A stretch of 25,613 nucleotides of DNA, taken from NCBI GenBank assembly GCA_934418125.1, contig CAKRWT010000033.1, positions 1 through 25,613 on the forward strand, written 5' to 3'. Below are positions 15,156 through 24,700 of the stretch, in pieces. Numbering within the stretch: position 1 is the first letter of the stretch; each line of letters begins with the position of its first letter. The notes under the pieces are model-generated. The model saw only the letters and a program-made list of their open reading frames with translations, was not told where the DNA came from and ran no database searches. The position numbers were made by a program, and so were the translations under genes. This DNA is from an uncultured Lachnospiraceae bacterium (GTDB lineage Bacteria > Bacillota > Clostridia > Lachnospirales > Lachnospiraceae).

Positions 15156-16013
15156 ATGAGGATGGATATGAACAGTAATATGAACACACCTGCAGAATTG
15201 ATTGAAGCAAACATTAACGCAGGTGTTACGAAGGCGCATCTGCCTTTGGGGAAAATGATTTTATTGGGAATGATGGCAGGTGCTTTTATTGCACTGGGGG
15301 GCTCCAGCAGTAATGTGGCAGTACATACTATTGCAGATGTGGGACTGGCAAGAACACTGGCAGGCTGTATTTTCCCGGTCGGACTCATGATGATTGTCCT
15401 GGTTGGCGGAGAACTTTTTACCGGTAACTGTCTGATTACCATGGGTGTTCTGGAGAAGAAGGTAAAAGCGTCTGAAATGGTACGGGATTTGATTATTGTA
15501 TGGCTGAGCAATCTGGTAGGAGCACTTTTAATCGATGTTATCATTTTTTTCAGTGGTCAGTATAATTATACCGGTGGTGCACTTGGTGCCTATACCATTA
15601 AGGTAGCATTGGGGAAAACCAATCTGTCTTTTGGGACGGCATTTACATCTGGTATTATGTGTAATATTCTGGTATGTGGTGCGATTCTGTTAGCAGCTTC
15701 TGCCAAGGATGTTATCGGTAAGCTGTTTGCCTGCTTTTTCCCGATTCTGGCATTCGTTGTAAGCGGCTATGAGCACTGTGTTGCCAATATGTATTATATT
15801 CCAGCCGGTATTCTGTCAGCCACCAGGGCCGAATATGTGGCCAAGGCAGAAGAACTGTATGGCATTACGGCTGCGCAGTGTGCGTCTGTCAATGTTGGAA
15901 GTATGATGAAGAATCTGGTGCCGGTTACCCTTGGAAATATCGTAGGGGGTGCGTTACTCGGTATCGTTTGCTTCTATATTTACCGTAAGGACTGGAAAGT
16001 AAAACAGAAGTAA
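15156..16013 (+). CDS. Formate/nitrite transporter (FNT) family channel
   Basis: This 285-residue protein has six membrane segments typical of the FNT fold, which assembles as a pentameric channel for formate, nitrite or hydrosulfide. Family signatures are MNTPAELIEANINAG at the N terminus, GGELFTGN (84-91) and SGYEHCVANMYYIP with the pore histidine H207. In a fermenting anaerobe, formate export or import is the likely job. ATG 15156 has AAGGA 10 nt upstream. In-frame ATGs at 15162 and 15168 are also possible. It is monocistronic, with its own promoter and terminator. Formate versus nitrite specificity is inferred from lifestyle only. Confidence 0.88.
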   Translation: MRMDMNSNMNTPAELIEANINAGVTKAHLPLGKMILLGMMAGAFIALGGSSSNVAVHTIADVGLARTLAGCIFPVGLMMIVLVGGELFTGNCLITMGVLEKKVKASEMVRDLIIVWLSNLVGALLIDVIIFFSGQYNYTGGALGAYTIKVALGKTNLSFGTAFTSGIMCNILVCGAILLAASAKDVIGKLFACFFPILAFVVSGYEHCVANMYYIPAGILSATRAEYVAKAEELYGITAAQCASVNVGSMMKNLVPVTLGNIVGGALLGIVCFYIYRKDWKVKQK

Positions 16014-16045
16014 GTATTTTGAAAAAGAGAAGATAAGATATGGAA

Positions 16046-16078
16046 AAGGTGCGGATTCTTGATGGGAAACCGCACCTT
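16046..16078. terminator. Bidirectional terminator between convergent genes
   Basis: AAGGTGCGG (16046-16054) pairs with CCGCACCTT (16070-16078). CTTTGCGTTTTG follows on the plus strand, and on the minus strand the stem runs into TTTTCC. It serves both the FNT gene and the convergent 754-aa gene. Confidence 0.7.
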
Positions 16079-16100
16079 CTTTGCGTTTTGTGCCAGATTT

Positions 16101-18365
16101 TTATTTTTCCAGATAATGGCGTTGCTTTTCCAGAACTTCCGGAATTTCCGCATTCATGTTTTTGAGTTTCTGGAACAGGTTGTCATAGTGATGCAGCCAC
16201 TGTTTCTGTCTGGCCTCGTAATGGGCAACCAGTTCCTTGTATAATGGATTGATTTTTAAAGATTCCCGGCATTCCTTTGCAAATGGGCAGTAGGTAAAGA
16301 GGATGCCTCGTGCTACCTTGTTCAGCCTGGGGGAACCGGCACCTTCAAAGGTAATCCAGGATTCATAATCACGGATAAACATTTCTTTAAAGCTATTCTT
16401 GGCTTTCTGCATATTTAATTTAATCTTGTCCTTTGCTTCGGCAGACAAATCGCGGTTCTTGCGATAGAACTGAATGTACTCAAAGTATTCACTGGTAAGG
16501 GAAGCATCGGTAATATCGTTCCAACGGGCACCCTGGATACGGCGGCACATTTCCCAACGATACTCGCCGGTCAGACGAATCAGCAGGTGGTTCAAATCTT
16601 CCATTTCAAAGATAGAGACCATCATACGTGCCGGAGTGGTACGTTTCCTGCCCTCGATTTCCTGCCACATAACACCACGGATACCGATGTTCGGCATGAG
16701 GATGATATCCGGAAGGATTTCCACACTGATAGCTTCTCTGCCGATACCAAGCTCGGAGTTAGTATAGATGGTATCCCGATAGTAGGCGCTGAAGTCCAGT
16801 GCGCGTAATTTGCTAAATGCTTCCGTAACTCTGTCTGCGGAAACGATGGAAGCGGATAGGTCTTTTAAAATATTATGCTCCGAGAAAACCGGACAGAAGC
16901 TGGAAATACGTCCAAAGGATATTTTGTTGACCGGCGGGAACATATTCTGAATCTCGAACTGTACCTGTTTCTCGTGGTCGTTAGCCAAGGCAGTTTCCTG
17001 GGCTGCGGTAATCTTACCGGTTACTTTCAATTCGTGGATATGTGCCTGGTAATCGGTGTCAAATTCGTTTCTGCTAGGCACCTTCTGCCCATTGTAGATG
17101 GCTAACAACCATTCATACATGCTGTATACCTTCTTGGCAGGATTGGTTGGAAGCCTGTCCACAATGGAATACAGGTAGGCGGCATTTTCCATGCCTGCCA
17201 GATGCTCGTCCATGTAACCGAAGTTAAAGAACATTTTGACCACTTTGGGAACATTCGGGTCACGGAGACTGCGCATAAAAGCTGCTTCATAGATAGTATA
17301 GTACATCTTTGTGATAGTAAGCCGCAGCTTTCTGCAGGCATCGTCTGTCGCATTTTTGTCGCTTAAATTACTGAATTTACTGATGGCAGTACGGAAAGAA
17401 GATGCGGTTTCCTCATCCACACCGGAGTAACTTAAGATGGTGTTTAGGGAATCTACGATTTCCGGGGTACTGTCGGACAGGGACTGCTCGTCGGATTGGG
17501 CTTGCTGGTATTCGCTTAAGGAATTTAAACGGTCCTTATATTCAGCAACACGTTCCCGGTACATATCCTTGTCAATGGAAGGCAGACTTTCCAACTGAAT
17601 CATCATGGTGCTTAGAGCAGCGATGAGAGAGGTTGAGTCCTCTGCATTTGAGCCGGTTTTGTATAAAACACTGGCATAAAGGTCGAAGAAGTCCAAATGG
17701 TTTTCGTTCATTAACAGACTGGCAATTTCTGATTTATAATCATACATGACACCACAGACAGAGATAACGTGATGGATGTCCTGGCTGGCTTTCAGGATAA
17801 GTCCTAAGAGAAAGTCAGGATCCTGGTCTTTGACAGGTGTCTGGGATACCATATCCCGCAGATGGCGATAGAAACCGCTGAGCCAGCTTTCCACATCTTC
17901 TTCCAATACCAGTTCGGACAGATTGTCTAAATCCGGAAGTGCCCTTGCGGCAAAATTATGTCTGGCACAGAAGCTGCGGTAATCTTCATAACTGGATACG
18001 AGATAATTGTAGAGATTGGAGCAGTCAAATTGTAATAGTTCATACTGGTCTAAAATTTCATGAAACTGGTGGAATAAAGACAGAATAATCAGGTCTGTCA
18101 TATCCGCATTGTTGTGTGTAATGTGATGTAACTGCTGAGCAGAGCATGCATAAGATGCAATGACAGCGTTTTCTTCTACCTGGTAAGATATAAAATGCAT
18201 GTCATAGAATAATTCACAGACACCGATTACATCCCCCTTTTGTAAGTAAAATTCACCACCCGGATAGGTTGCCTTTACCGTACCCCTGGCGATAACATGA
18301 ATCGCATTAAGCGGCTGCTCGCTTTGGACGAGCTGCGTTCCTGCCGGAAATTCTTTTGCAGCCAT
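16101..18365 (-). CDS. Large protein with an N-terminal cyclic-nucleotide-binding-like domain; function unknown
   Basis: The protein has 754 residues. Residues ~1-105 have the layout of a cNMP-binding (CRP/FNR-type) barrel: PAGTQLVQSEQPLNAIHVIA, then YLQKGDVIGVCELFY. The canonical phosphate-cassette arginine after the CEL turn is not apparent, so cAMP binding is doubtful. The remaining ~650 residues are soluble and mostly helical, with no helix-turn-helix after the barrel and no membrane segment. Near residue ~685 is TYCPFAKEC, a possible metal or redox site. It could be a ligand-controlled enzyme or scaffold, but I cannot name a function. The start at 18365 is supported by AAAGGGG 5 nt upstream. 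It is divergent from a small gene and a TetR regulator. Confidence 0.75.
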   Translation of the reverse strand: MAAKEFPAGTQLVQSEQPLNAIHVIARGTVKATYPGGEFYLQKGDVIGVCELFYDMHFISYQVEENAVIASYACSAQQLHHITHNNADMTDLIILSLFHQFHEILDQYELLQFDCSNLYNYLVSSYEDYRSFCARHNFAARALPDLDNLSELVLEEDVESWLSGFYRHLRDMVSQTPVKDQDPDFLLGLILKASQDIHHVISVCGVMYDYKSEIASLLMNENHLDFFDLYASVLYKTGSNAEDSTSLIAALSTMMIQLESLPSIDKDMYRERVAEYKDRLNSLSEYQQAQSDEQSLSDSTPEIVDSLNTILSYSGVDEETASSFRTAISKFSNLSDKNATDDACRKLRLTITKMYYTIYEAAFMRSLRDPNVPKVVKMFFNFGYMDEHLAGMENAAYLYSIVDRLPTNPAKKVYSMYEWLLAIYNGQKVPSRNEFDTDYQAHIHELKVTGKITAAQETALANDHEKQVQFEIQNMFPPVNKISFGRISSFCPVFSEHNILKDLSASIVSADRVTEAFSKLRALDFSAYYRDTIYTNSELGIGREAISVEILPDIILMPNIGIRGVMWQEIEGRKRTTPARMMVSIFEMEDLNHLLIRLTGEYRWEMCRRIQGARWNDITDASLTSEYFEYIQFYRKNRDLSAEAKDKIKLNMQKAKNSFKEMFIRDYESWITFEGAGSPRLNKVARGILFTYCPFAKECRESLKINPLYKELVAHYEARQKQWLHHYDNLFQKLKNMNAEIPEVLEKQRHYLEK

Positions 18366-18415
18366 GGAAACCCCTTTCTTTCAAATCAATACTTATTATT
18401 ATTTATACTTCTTCC

Positions 18416-18444
18416 AGTATAAAAGTTTTTGGAGATAAATACAA
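18416..18444 (-). promoter_or_regulatory. Promoter of the 754-aa cNMP-domain gene
   Basis: On the minus strand, TTGTAT (18439-18444), a 17-bp spacer and TATACT (18416-18421) lie about 50 bp before the start codon. The palindrome TGTGCACA (18479-18486) sits between this promoter and the divergent one. Confidence 0.6.
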
Positions 18445-18503
18445 GGAATAGAGAACAGATAATGGCTCATTTTGGCAATGTGCACAAGAAGCGGAAGTCT
18501 ATT

Positions 18504-18532
18504 TTGTGCTGTACTTTTAAGTAAAATATGAT
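18504..18532 (+). promoter_or_regulatory. Promoter of the small-gene/TetR operon
   Basis: TTGTGC (18504-18509), a 17-bp spacer and TATGAT (18527-18532) predict a start near 18539, about 43 bp before ATG 18582. Confidence 0.6.
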
Positions 18533-18581
18533 AAAATGAAAAACGACGGACTTGTCAAATGAAAAGGAAGGTGTACACAGG

Positions 18582-19049
18582 ATGGAAAACGAAGATATTG
18601 CATACAGACAGCAGGTAGTCGAAAAATACAAACCGGATATTCAGAAGTTACTCCGTTACCTTCCCTGGCTGGAGGAAAAAGCAGGCCAGAATGTGTGCGA
18701 GACCTTTGACGGCTCCGGTATCCGGGGAAGTTCCATTCCCTTTCCGGTATATGACGGAACCCTGATGAGCTTTCTTAAAGAAGCCCAAAGAACGAAGCTG
18801 TTAGACAGAAATTATGTTTATGTATATTCCAAGTACCGGATTCGCACGATACAGGATGAGTTGAAGATAATCGAAGAAACCGATATTACCCAGATGAATA
18901 TTCTGACAGCAATTTTATCGAAATATGTTATGGGTGGTATGACCAAGGCAGTGCTTTGGACGGAGGCAGTGCAGTATGGTGTTTTTGCCAAAGTTGTGAA
19001 GAAAATGTGGGATAATGTGGAATTCTGGGATGATAAGCCTAAAGAATAG
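18582..19049 (+). CDS. Hypothetical 155-residue protein
   Basis: This is a soluble protein with no signal or membrane segment. It begins MENEDIAYRQQVVEKYKPDI and has a LLRYLPWLEEK segment, an FDGSGIRGSSIPFPVYDGTL loop, and a helical second half ending WDDKPKE. The early part loosely recalls small proteins annotated DUF6508, which I cannot confirm. AAGGAAGG about 10 nt before ATG 18582 decides the start over an in-frame TTG at 18552. The TetR gene starts 33 nt after its stop with no terminator between, so they form an operon driven from 18504-18532. Linkage to a regulator and divergence from the cNMP-domain gene are the only functional hints. Confidence 0.7.
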   Translation: MENEDIAYRQQVVEKYKPDIQKLLRYLPWLEEKAGQNVCETFDGSGIRGSSIPFPVYDGTLMSFLKEAQRTKLLDRNYVYVYSKYRIRTIQDELKIIEETDITQMNILTAILSKYVMGGMTKAVLWTEAVQYGVFAKVVKKMWDNVEFWDDKPKE

Positions 19050-19082
19050 AGGCAAAGGCTATGAGAAGGAAATAGGAATGCT

Positions 19083-19664
19083 ATGGGAGAAAAATCAGTA
19101 CAGAAAAAGCAATATATTCTGGAGACTGCCAGAAAAGTGTTTGCCACAAAGGGCTATAAAGATGTAACCATGAAGGATATTGTAGAGGCTTGTGAAATCA
19201 GCCGGGGTGGATTATATCTATATTTTGAAAATACAGAGCAGATTCTGTTAGAAGTGTTACAGCTGGAAGCAGGGGAAGCAGATGATGTTTTTATCAACCA
19301 TATCTCGGAAGAGGATACGGCAGCGGATATTCTGACCCTGTTTTTGAAGGAACAGAAAAAGGAACTGTTACGCAGGAAAAACAACCTGGATGTTGCAGTC
19401 TATGAATATTTCTTCGGGCAGAAGGAAAAAGAGGAAGCCAATATGCTGGGAAAACAGTTTTCTGCAGGGGTTAAAGTACTGGAGAAACTGATAGAGGCAG
19501 GAATTGCCAGTGGAGAGTTTTACTGTGAGGACCCTAAGGGTGCTGCCAGCAATATCATGTATGTACTGGAAGGCATGAAAATCAAGGCAATGACCTCCGG
19601 CATCACAGAGAAGATGGTAGACGAACAGCTTCTTTACATTATGCAGGGTCTGATTGTGGAATGA
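19083..19664 (+). CDS. TetR/AcrR-family transcriptional regulator
   Basis: The protein has 193 residues. The N-terminal ~60 residues carry the TetR helix-turn-helix (ILETARKVFATKGYKDVT, then CEISRGGLYLYFENTEQIL), followed by an all-helical ligand and dimer domain. TetR proteins usually repress their own or adjacent genes until a small hydrophobic or charged ligand binds. The ATG at 19083 follows GGAAATAGGA. It is co-transcribed with the 155-aa gene, and a strong terminator follows at 19691. Possible targets are its own operon, the divergent 754-aa gene, or the desuccinylase pair downstream. The ligand is unknown. Confidence 0.92.
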   Translation: MGEKSVQKKQYILETARKVFATKGYKDVTMKDIVEACEISRGGLYLYFENTEQILLEVLQLEAGEADDVFINHISEEDTAADILTLFLKEQKKELLRRKNNLDVAVYEYFFGQKEKEEANMLGKQFSAGVKVLEKLIEAGIASGEFYCEDPKGAASNIMYVLEGMKIKAMTSGITEKMVDEQLLYIMQGLIVE

Positions 19665-19690
19665 GAAGAATCAAATAGACAGGATGAGTA

Positions 19691-19726
19691 AAGATGCTTC
19701 CGGAAATACCAGAAGCATCTTTTTTT
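19691..19726 (+). terminator. Strong terminator whose U-tract abuts the next ribosome site
   Basis: AAGATGCTTC (19691-19700) pairs with GAAGCATCTT (19712-19721), with seven Ts at 19720-19726. The ribosome site GGAAGGA of the next gene begins at 19727, so the hairpin sits in the immediate leader of the M14 gene. Confidence 0.85.
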
Positions 19727-19739
19727 GGAAGGATAGCAA

Positions 19740-20687
19740 ATGATAACAAAAGTATGCACTGTGGAATTACCAGTGGGAGAAAATCTGATTATTTATAAAA
19801 ACCGGATTGCCAAAGACAATTACACCGGAAAGGAAGGCAGAATTTCCATCGTATCAGGAATTCATGGAGATGAGCTGGAGGGACAGTATGTCTGTTATGA
19901 GATTACCAGAAGGCTGCAGGAGCATCCGGAATATCTGACCGGTATTGTGGATATTTACCCACAGTTAAACCCATTGGGAATTGATGTGGCAAGACGGAAC
20001 ATTCCAAAAATGGATATGGATATGAACCGGATTTTCCCAGGTTCTGCAGAGGGTGCTGTGATGGAACGGGTAGCAGCTGCCGTGGTGGATGATATCATCG
20101 GTTCGGATGTGTGTATTGATGTACATGCCTCCAACATGTATGTACGTGAGATACCGCAGGTGCGTGTCAGTGCGGAATTCGTCCAGAAGCTGCTGCCTTT
20201 TGCCAAGCTGCTTAATACCGATATGATATGGCTGAATGCAACGGCAACGGTACATGAATCCACACTGGCCCATTCCATGAATATGTTAGGAGTGCCTACA
20301 TTAGTTGTGGAGATGGGACTTGGCATGCGGATTAACCGGGAATATGGGAATCAGGTGGCGGATGGTATTTTCTATCTGATGCATGAAATGGGACTTTGGA
20401 CAGGTCCGGTAACACCGGTAAGGGAAGCAGCCATATCCACAGACGGCGAGGTCGAATTTTTGCGGGCAGAGTGTGCGGGCATCTTCCTGCCCAATATTGT
20501 CCATGAGCATTATGTACAAAAGGGAGAAAAAATCGGAGAGATAGTGGATACCCTGAAAGGGACGGTAAAACAGGTAATCCGGGCAGGCCGGGGCGGACTG
20601 GTTTTTACCCTGCGGGAATATCCGATTGTCTATGAAGGGGCATTGCTTGCCAGAATCCTGATGGAATTGGAGGATGCAGATGTATAA
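19740..20687 (+). CDS. M14-type succinylglutamate desuccinylase/aspartoacylase family zinc hydrolase
   Basis: This 315-residue cytoplasmic protein has the full metal and catalytic set. GIHGDE supplies H42 and E45, and IDVHAS supplies H129, giving the usual His-Glu-His zinc site. The catalytic Glu is in VVEMG (E191). DMNRIFPG (94-101) is the usual substrate-carboxylate-binding segment. A C-terminal beta domain (~235-315) resembles the family's swivelling barrel. Members deacylate N-acyl amino acids or related amides; the substrate here is unknown. GGAAGGA lies 6 nt before ATG 19740, directly after a terminator. The stop overlaps the start of a degenerate paralogue, so the two products probably work together. 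Confidence 0.88.
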   Translation: MITKVCTVELPVGENLIIYKNRIAKDNYTGKEGRISIVSGIHGDELEGQYVCYEITRRLQEHPEYLTGIVDIYPQLNPLGIDVARRNIPKMDMDMNRIFPGSAEGAVMERVAAAVVDDIIGSDVCIDVHASNMYVREIPQVRVSAEFVQKLLPFAKLLNTDMIWLNATATVHESTLAHSMNMLGVPTLVVEMGLGMRINREYGNQVADGIFYLMHEMGLWTGPVTPVREAAISTDGEVEFLRAECAGIFLPNIVHEHYVQKGEKIGEIVDTLKGTVKQVIRAGRGGLVFTLREYPIVYEGALLARILMELEDADV

Positions 20688-21615
20688 GGATGAGATTTTC
20701 AGAATAGAGGCACCCTACAGAGAGCCTATGGTGGTATGGGGTTACCGGTTTGGTAAAGGGGATAAATCTGCCTGTATCTTAGGACCTGTCAGGGGCAATG
20801 AGATACAGCAGCTTTATATCTGTTCCCAGCTGGTACGGGTGTTAAAGGAACTGGAAGGAAATGGCTGTATCAGTGCGGGCAAAGAGATTCTGGTAATTCC
20901 TGTAGTCAACAGCTATTCCATGAATGTAGGAAAACGCTTCTGGGGTGTAGAGGACGTGGATATTAACCGCTGTTTTCCGGGAAATACCTATGGGGATATG
21001 GCATCCCGCATGGCTGGCGGTGTTTTCGAGGCCATTAAGGATTACAGTTATGGTATCCAGCTTGCCAGCTTCTATATGGATGGAGAGTTTATTCCGCATG
21101 TTCGTATGATGGAAACGGGTTATCAGAATACGTCCCTTGCGAATTTGTTTGGCTTGCCCTATGTGGCAGTCAGAAAGCCCAAGCCCATTGATACCAAGAC
21201 CCTGAACTATAACTGGCAGGATGAGATGACAGCAGCCTTCTCCATCTATACCAATAAGAATACCGAAATCGATGAAAAGAGTGCAGACCAGGCGGTAGCT
21301 GCCATACTGCGTTTCCTGACCAGGATGGGGATTATCCGGTATGAGAGCCACAGCGGCTATATCAGCCATGTGATTGTGGAAAAGGACCTTTCCAATATCC
21401 ATGCCGGAAGCGGTGGTATCTTTAAAGGGCTGGTAAAACCGGGGGATGACGTGCGTTATGGAAATAAAATGGCAGAAATCATAGACCCCTATGAAGGAAC
21501 GGTAAAGGAAACCATTGTTGCCCCCACAGACGGGATTGTCTTTTTTACCCACAGGGAGGCACTGATTACGGAAAAAGACATCGCCTATCGGCTCATTCAC
21601 AGACTGCATGCGTAA
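20680..21615 (+). CDS. Degenerate paralogue of the M14 desuccinylase (probable non-catalytic partner)
   Basis: The protein has 311 residues and is collinear with the preceding M14 gene. It keeps the fold landmarks, including VDINRCFPG and the C-terminal beta domain, but not the active site. The HGDE motif is RGNE (R38, E41), the second zinc His is replaced (IQLAS, L128), and the VVEMG catalytic Glu position reads as AAFSI by my manual alignment. Zinc catalysis is therefore unlikely. ATG 20680 lies 6 nt after GGAGG and overlaps the previous stop (ATGTATAA), so translation is coupled. The gene is intact, which argues for a kept structural or regulatory role, perhaps a heterodimer. An ATG at 20674 is in frame but touches the ribosome site. 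Confidence 0.82.
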   Translation: MYKDEIFRIEAPYREPMVVWGYRFGKGDKSACILGPVRGNEIQQLYICSQLVRVLKELEGNGCISAGKEILVIPVVNSYSMNVGKRFWGVEDVDINRCFPGNTYGDMASRMAGGVFEAIKDYSYGIQLASFYMDGEFIPHVRMMETGYQNTSLANLFGLPYVAVRKPKPIDTKTLNYNWQDEMTAAFSIYTNKNTEIDEKSADQAVAAILRFLTRMGIIRYESHSGYISHVIVEKDLSNIHAGSGGIFKGLVKPGDDVRYGNKMAEIIDPYEGTVKETIVAPTDGIVFFTHREALITEKDIAYRLIHRLHA

Positions 21616-21701
21616 GTAAGCATTGAAAAGTGGCAGATTCTGTGGCACAATCAATAAAGAAAGCTATTTATCAAAATACATACACGGAGGAAAAATTCAT
21701 C

Positions 21702-24700
21702 ATGGGTAATGTGAAACGCATTTACGTGGAAAAGAAAGAACCTTTTGCAGTCAAAGCAAAGGAACTAAAGGAAGAGATAGCAAGCTACCTGAATATCAAT
21801 GGAGTAAAGGAAGTAAGGGAGTTCATCCGTTACGATGTGGAGAATATTTCAGAAGAAACTTTTCAGAGAGCCTGCAAGACCGTTTTCTCTGAGCCGCCGG
21901 TAGACATCTTATATGAAGAGAACATTGAGATTCCCGCAGACGGCAGAGTATTCAGCGTAGAGTTCCTGCCGGGACAGTTCGACCAGAGAGCTGACTCCGC
22001 AGTACAGTGTGTGAAATTCTTAAAAGAGGATGAGGAACCGGTTATCAAGACCGCAGTTACTTATCTGGTAACCGGAAATGTATCTGATGATGAATTTGAA
22101 AAAATAAAGTCTTATTGTATCAACCCGGTGGACTCCAGGGAAACCGGTATGGTAAAACCGGAAACCCTGATTACAGAATATGACGAGCCGGCAGACGTAG
22201 CTGTTTTTGACGGATTCAGCACCATGTCAGAGCAGGAACTGAAGGAACTCTACGATTCCCTTGGTCTGGCAATGACCTTCAAGGACTTCCAGCATATCCA
22301 GAAATACTATCAGAGCGAGGAACACAGAGACCCTTCCATGACAGAAATCCGTGTTCTGGATACTTATTGGTCTGACCACTGCCGTCACACCACGTTCTCT
22401 ACCGAGTTAAAGGATGTGACCTTTGCAGATGGCTATTACCAGAAACCGATTAAAGATACCTATGAGAATTATTTAGGAGTCAGAGATGAAATTTTCAAAG
22501 GCAGAGAGGATAAATTTGTCTGCCTGATGGATTTGGCATTGATGGCAATGCGTAAATTAAAGAAAGATGGCAGACTGGATGATATGGAAGAATCTGATGA
22601 GATTAACGCCTGTTCCGTAGTGGTTCCTGTGGAAATGGATTATGGAAACGGACCTGTGACAGAAGAATGGCTTGTCTTTTTCAAAAATGAGACCCATAAC
22701 CATCCAACCGAAATCGAACCCTTCGGTGGTGCCGCAACCTGTCTGGGTGGTGCCATCCGTGACCCGCTTTCCGGACGTGGCTATGTATACCAGGCAATGC
22801 GTGTAACCGGTGCAGCAGACCCTACCGTGCCGGTAGCAGATACCTTAAAGGGAAAACTGTCCCAGAAGAAACTGGTGCGCGGTGCAGCAAGCGGTTATTC
22901 TTCCTACGGTAACCAGATTGGACTGGCAACCGGATTTGTAAAGGAAATCTACCATCCGAATTATGTGGCAAAGAGAATGGAAATCGGAGCCGTTATGGGA
23001 GCAGCACCCCGTAAAAATGTTATCCGTGAGACCTCTGACCCGGATGATATCATTATCCTGTTAGGGGGAAGAACCGGACGTGACGGCTGTGGCGGTGCAA
23101 CAGGTTCCTCCAAAGTACATACAGAAAGCTCCATTGAGACCTGTGGCGCAGAGGTGCAGAAAGGTAATGCACCTACAGAACGTAAGATTCAGCGTCTGTT
23201 CCGCAGGGAAGAAGTAAGCCGTCTGATTAAGAAATGTAACGACTTTGGTGCCGGCGGTGTGTCCGTAGCAATCGGTGAGCTGGCAGACGGACTGGTCGTT
23301 GATTTGGATAAAGTACCGAAGAAATATGCCGGACTGGACGGAACTGAACTGGCAATCTCCGAATCCCAGGAGAGAATGGCAGTTGTGGTTTCCCCAAAAG
23401 ATGTAGATACCTTCTTAGGCTATGCAGCAGAAGAAAACCTGGAGGCCATCCCGGTTGCTGTTGTTACCAGGGAGCCAAGACTGGTATTGAAATGGCGCGG
23501 TAAGGAAATCGTCAATATCGCAAGAGCCTTTCTGGACACCAACGGTGCACATCAGGAGACCAGCGTAGCAGTCGATATGCCAGATGAGAAAGACAATTAT
23601 CTGGAGAAGATTGCAACCCCTGCCGTGGCAGAGGCTTTGGAGAAAGATGACGTAAAGGGCGCATGGCTTGCCCTGTTAAATGACTTAAATGTATGTTCCC
23701 AGAAGGGACTGGTAGAAATGTTTGATGCTTCTATCGGTGCAGGCAGTGTATTCATGCCTTACGGTGGTAAGTATCAGCTCACAGAAACCCAGGCAATGGT
23801 TGCCAAGCTGCCCGTCTTAAAAGGAAAGACAGATACCGTTACCATGATGAGTTACGGTTTTGACCCGTATCTGTCCAGTTGGAGCCCATACCATGGTGCG
23901 GTTTATGCCGTGACAGAGTCTATGGCTAAGATTGTGGCAAATGGCGGCGATTACAAGACTATCCGCTTTACCTTCCAGGAATATTTCAGACGTATGAGTG
24001 AAGAGGCATCCCGCTGGAGCCAGCCATTCGCAGCCCTGCTTGGTGCTTATGATGCACAGATGGGATATGGACTGCCATCCATCGGTGGTAAAGATTCCAT
24101 GTCCGGAACCTTTAATGATATCGACGTACCGCCTACCCTGGTATCCTTCGCAGTAGATGTGACAAAGAGCGGCAGGATTGTAACACCGGAACTGAAGAAA
24201 GCCGGGGATAAACTGGTTCGCTTTAAAATAGACAAAGATACCTATGACCTGCCGGTTTATGAGAAAGTCATGAAGATGTTCGACCAGGTTATGGCACTGA
24301 TGGCAGAGAAAAAGATTGTGGCAGCTTATGCACTGGATGCAAAAGGTGTGGCAGCAGCCGTTTCCAAGATGGCGTTTGGTAACAAACTGGGCGTGACCAT
24401 CGATGCTTCCTACAGCAAAGAGCAGCTTTTCGGTAATGGTATCGGTGATATCGTGGCAGAAATGCCGGCAGATGCCGTAGAGGCCTTAAAGGGAATCGAT
24501 GTTTCCTATGAGGTAATCGGTACCGTAACAGAAGATGGCAAGTTTGGCTATGGCGATGTACAGATTACCATGGACGAGGCACTTGCTTCCTGGACAAGCA
24601 AGCTGGATAAAGTATTCCCTTATACCGCATCCAAGGATAAAAAGCCGGTAGCTTCTGACGTATACCAGGCAAAAGATATTTATGTATGCAAACATAAAGT

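Noticed and set aside
15056..15544. 162-codon minus-strand frame over the FNT gene start
   Set aside because: It overlaps a clear FNT gene and its promoter; the composition is that of an antisense shadow.
18479..18486. TGTGCACA palindrome as a CRP site
   Set aside because: A CRP site needs TGTGA-N6-TCACA; this 8-bp palindrome does not fit. It is kept only as a note beside the TGCRCAA motif.
20842..21654. 270-codon minus-strand frame opposite the second M14 gene
   Set aside because: Shadow frame. The plus-strand product aligns with the M14 family along its whole length.
21630..21701. 24-residue extension of PurL from GTG 21630
   Set aside because: GGAGG is positioned for ATG 21702, and the extension does not look like a PurL N terminus.
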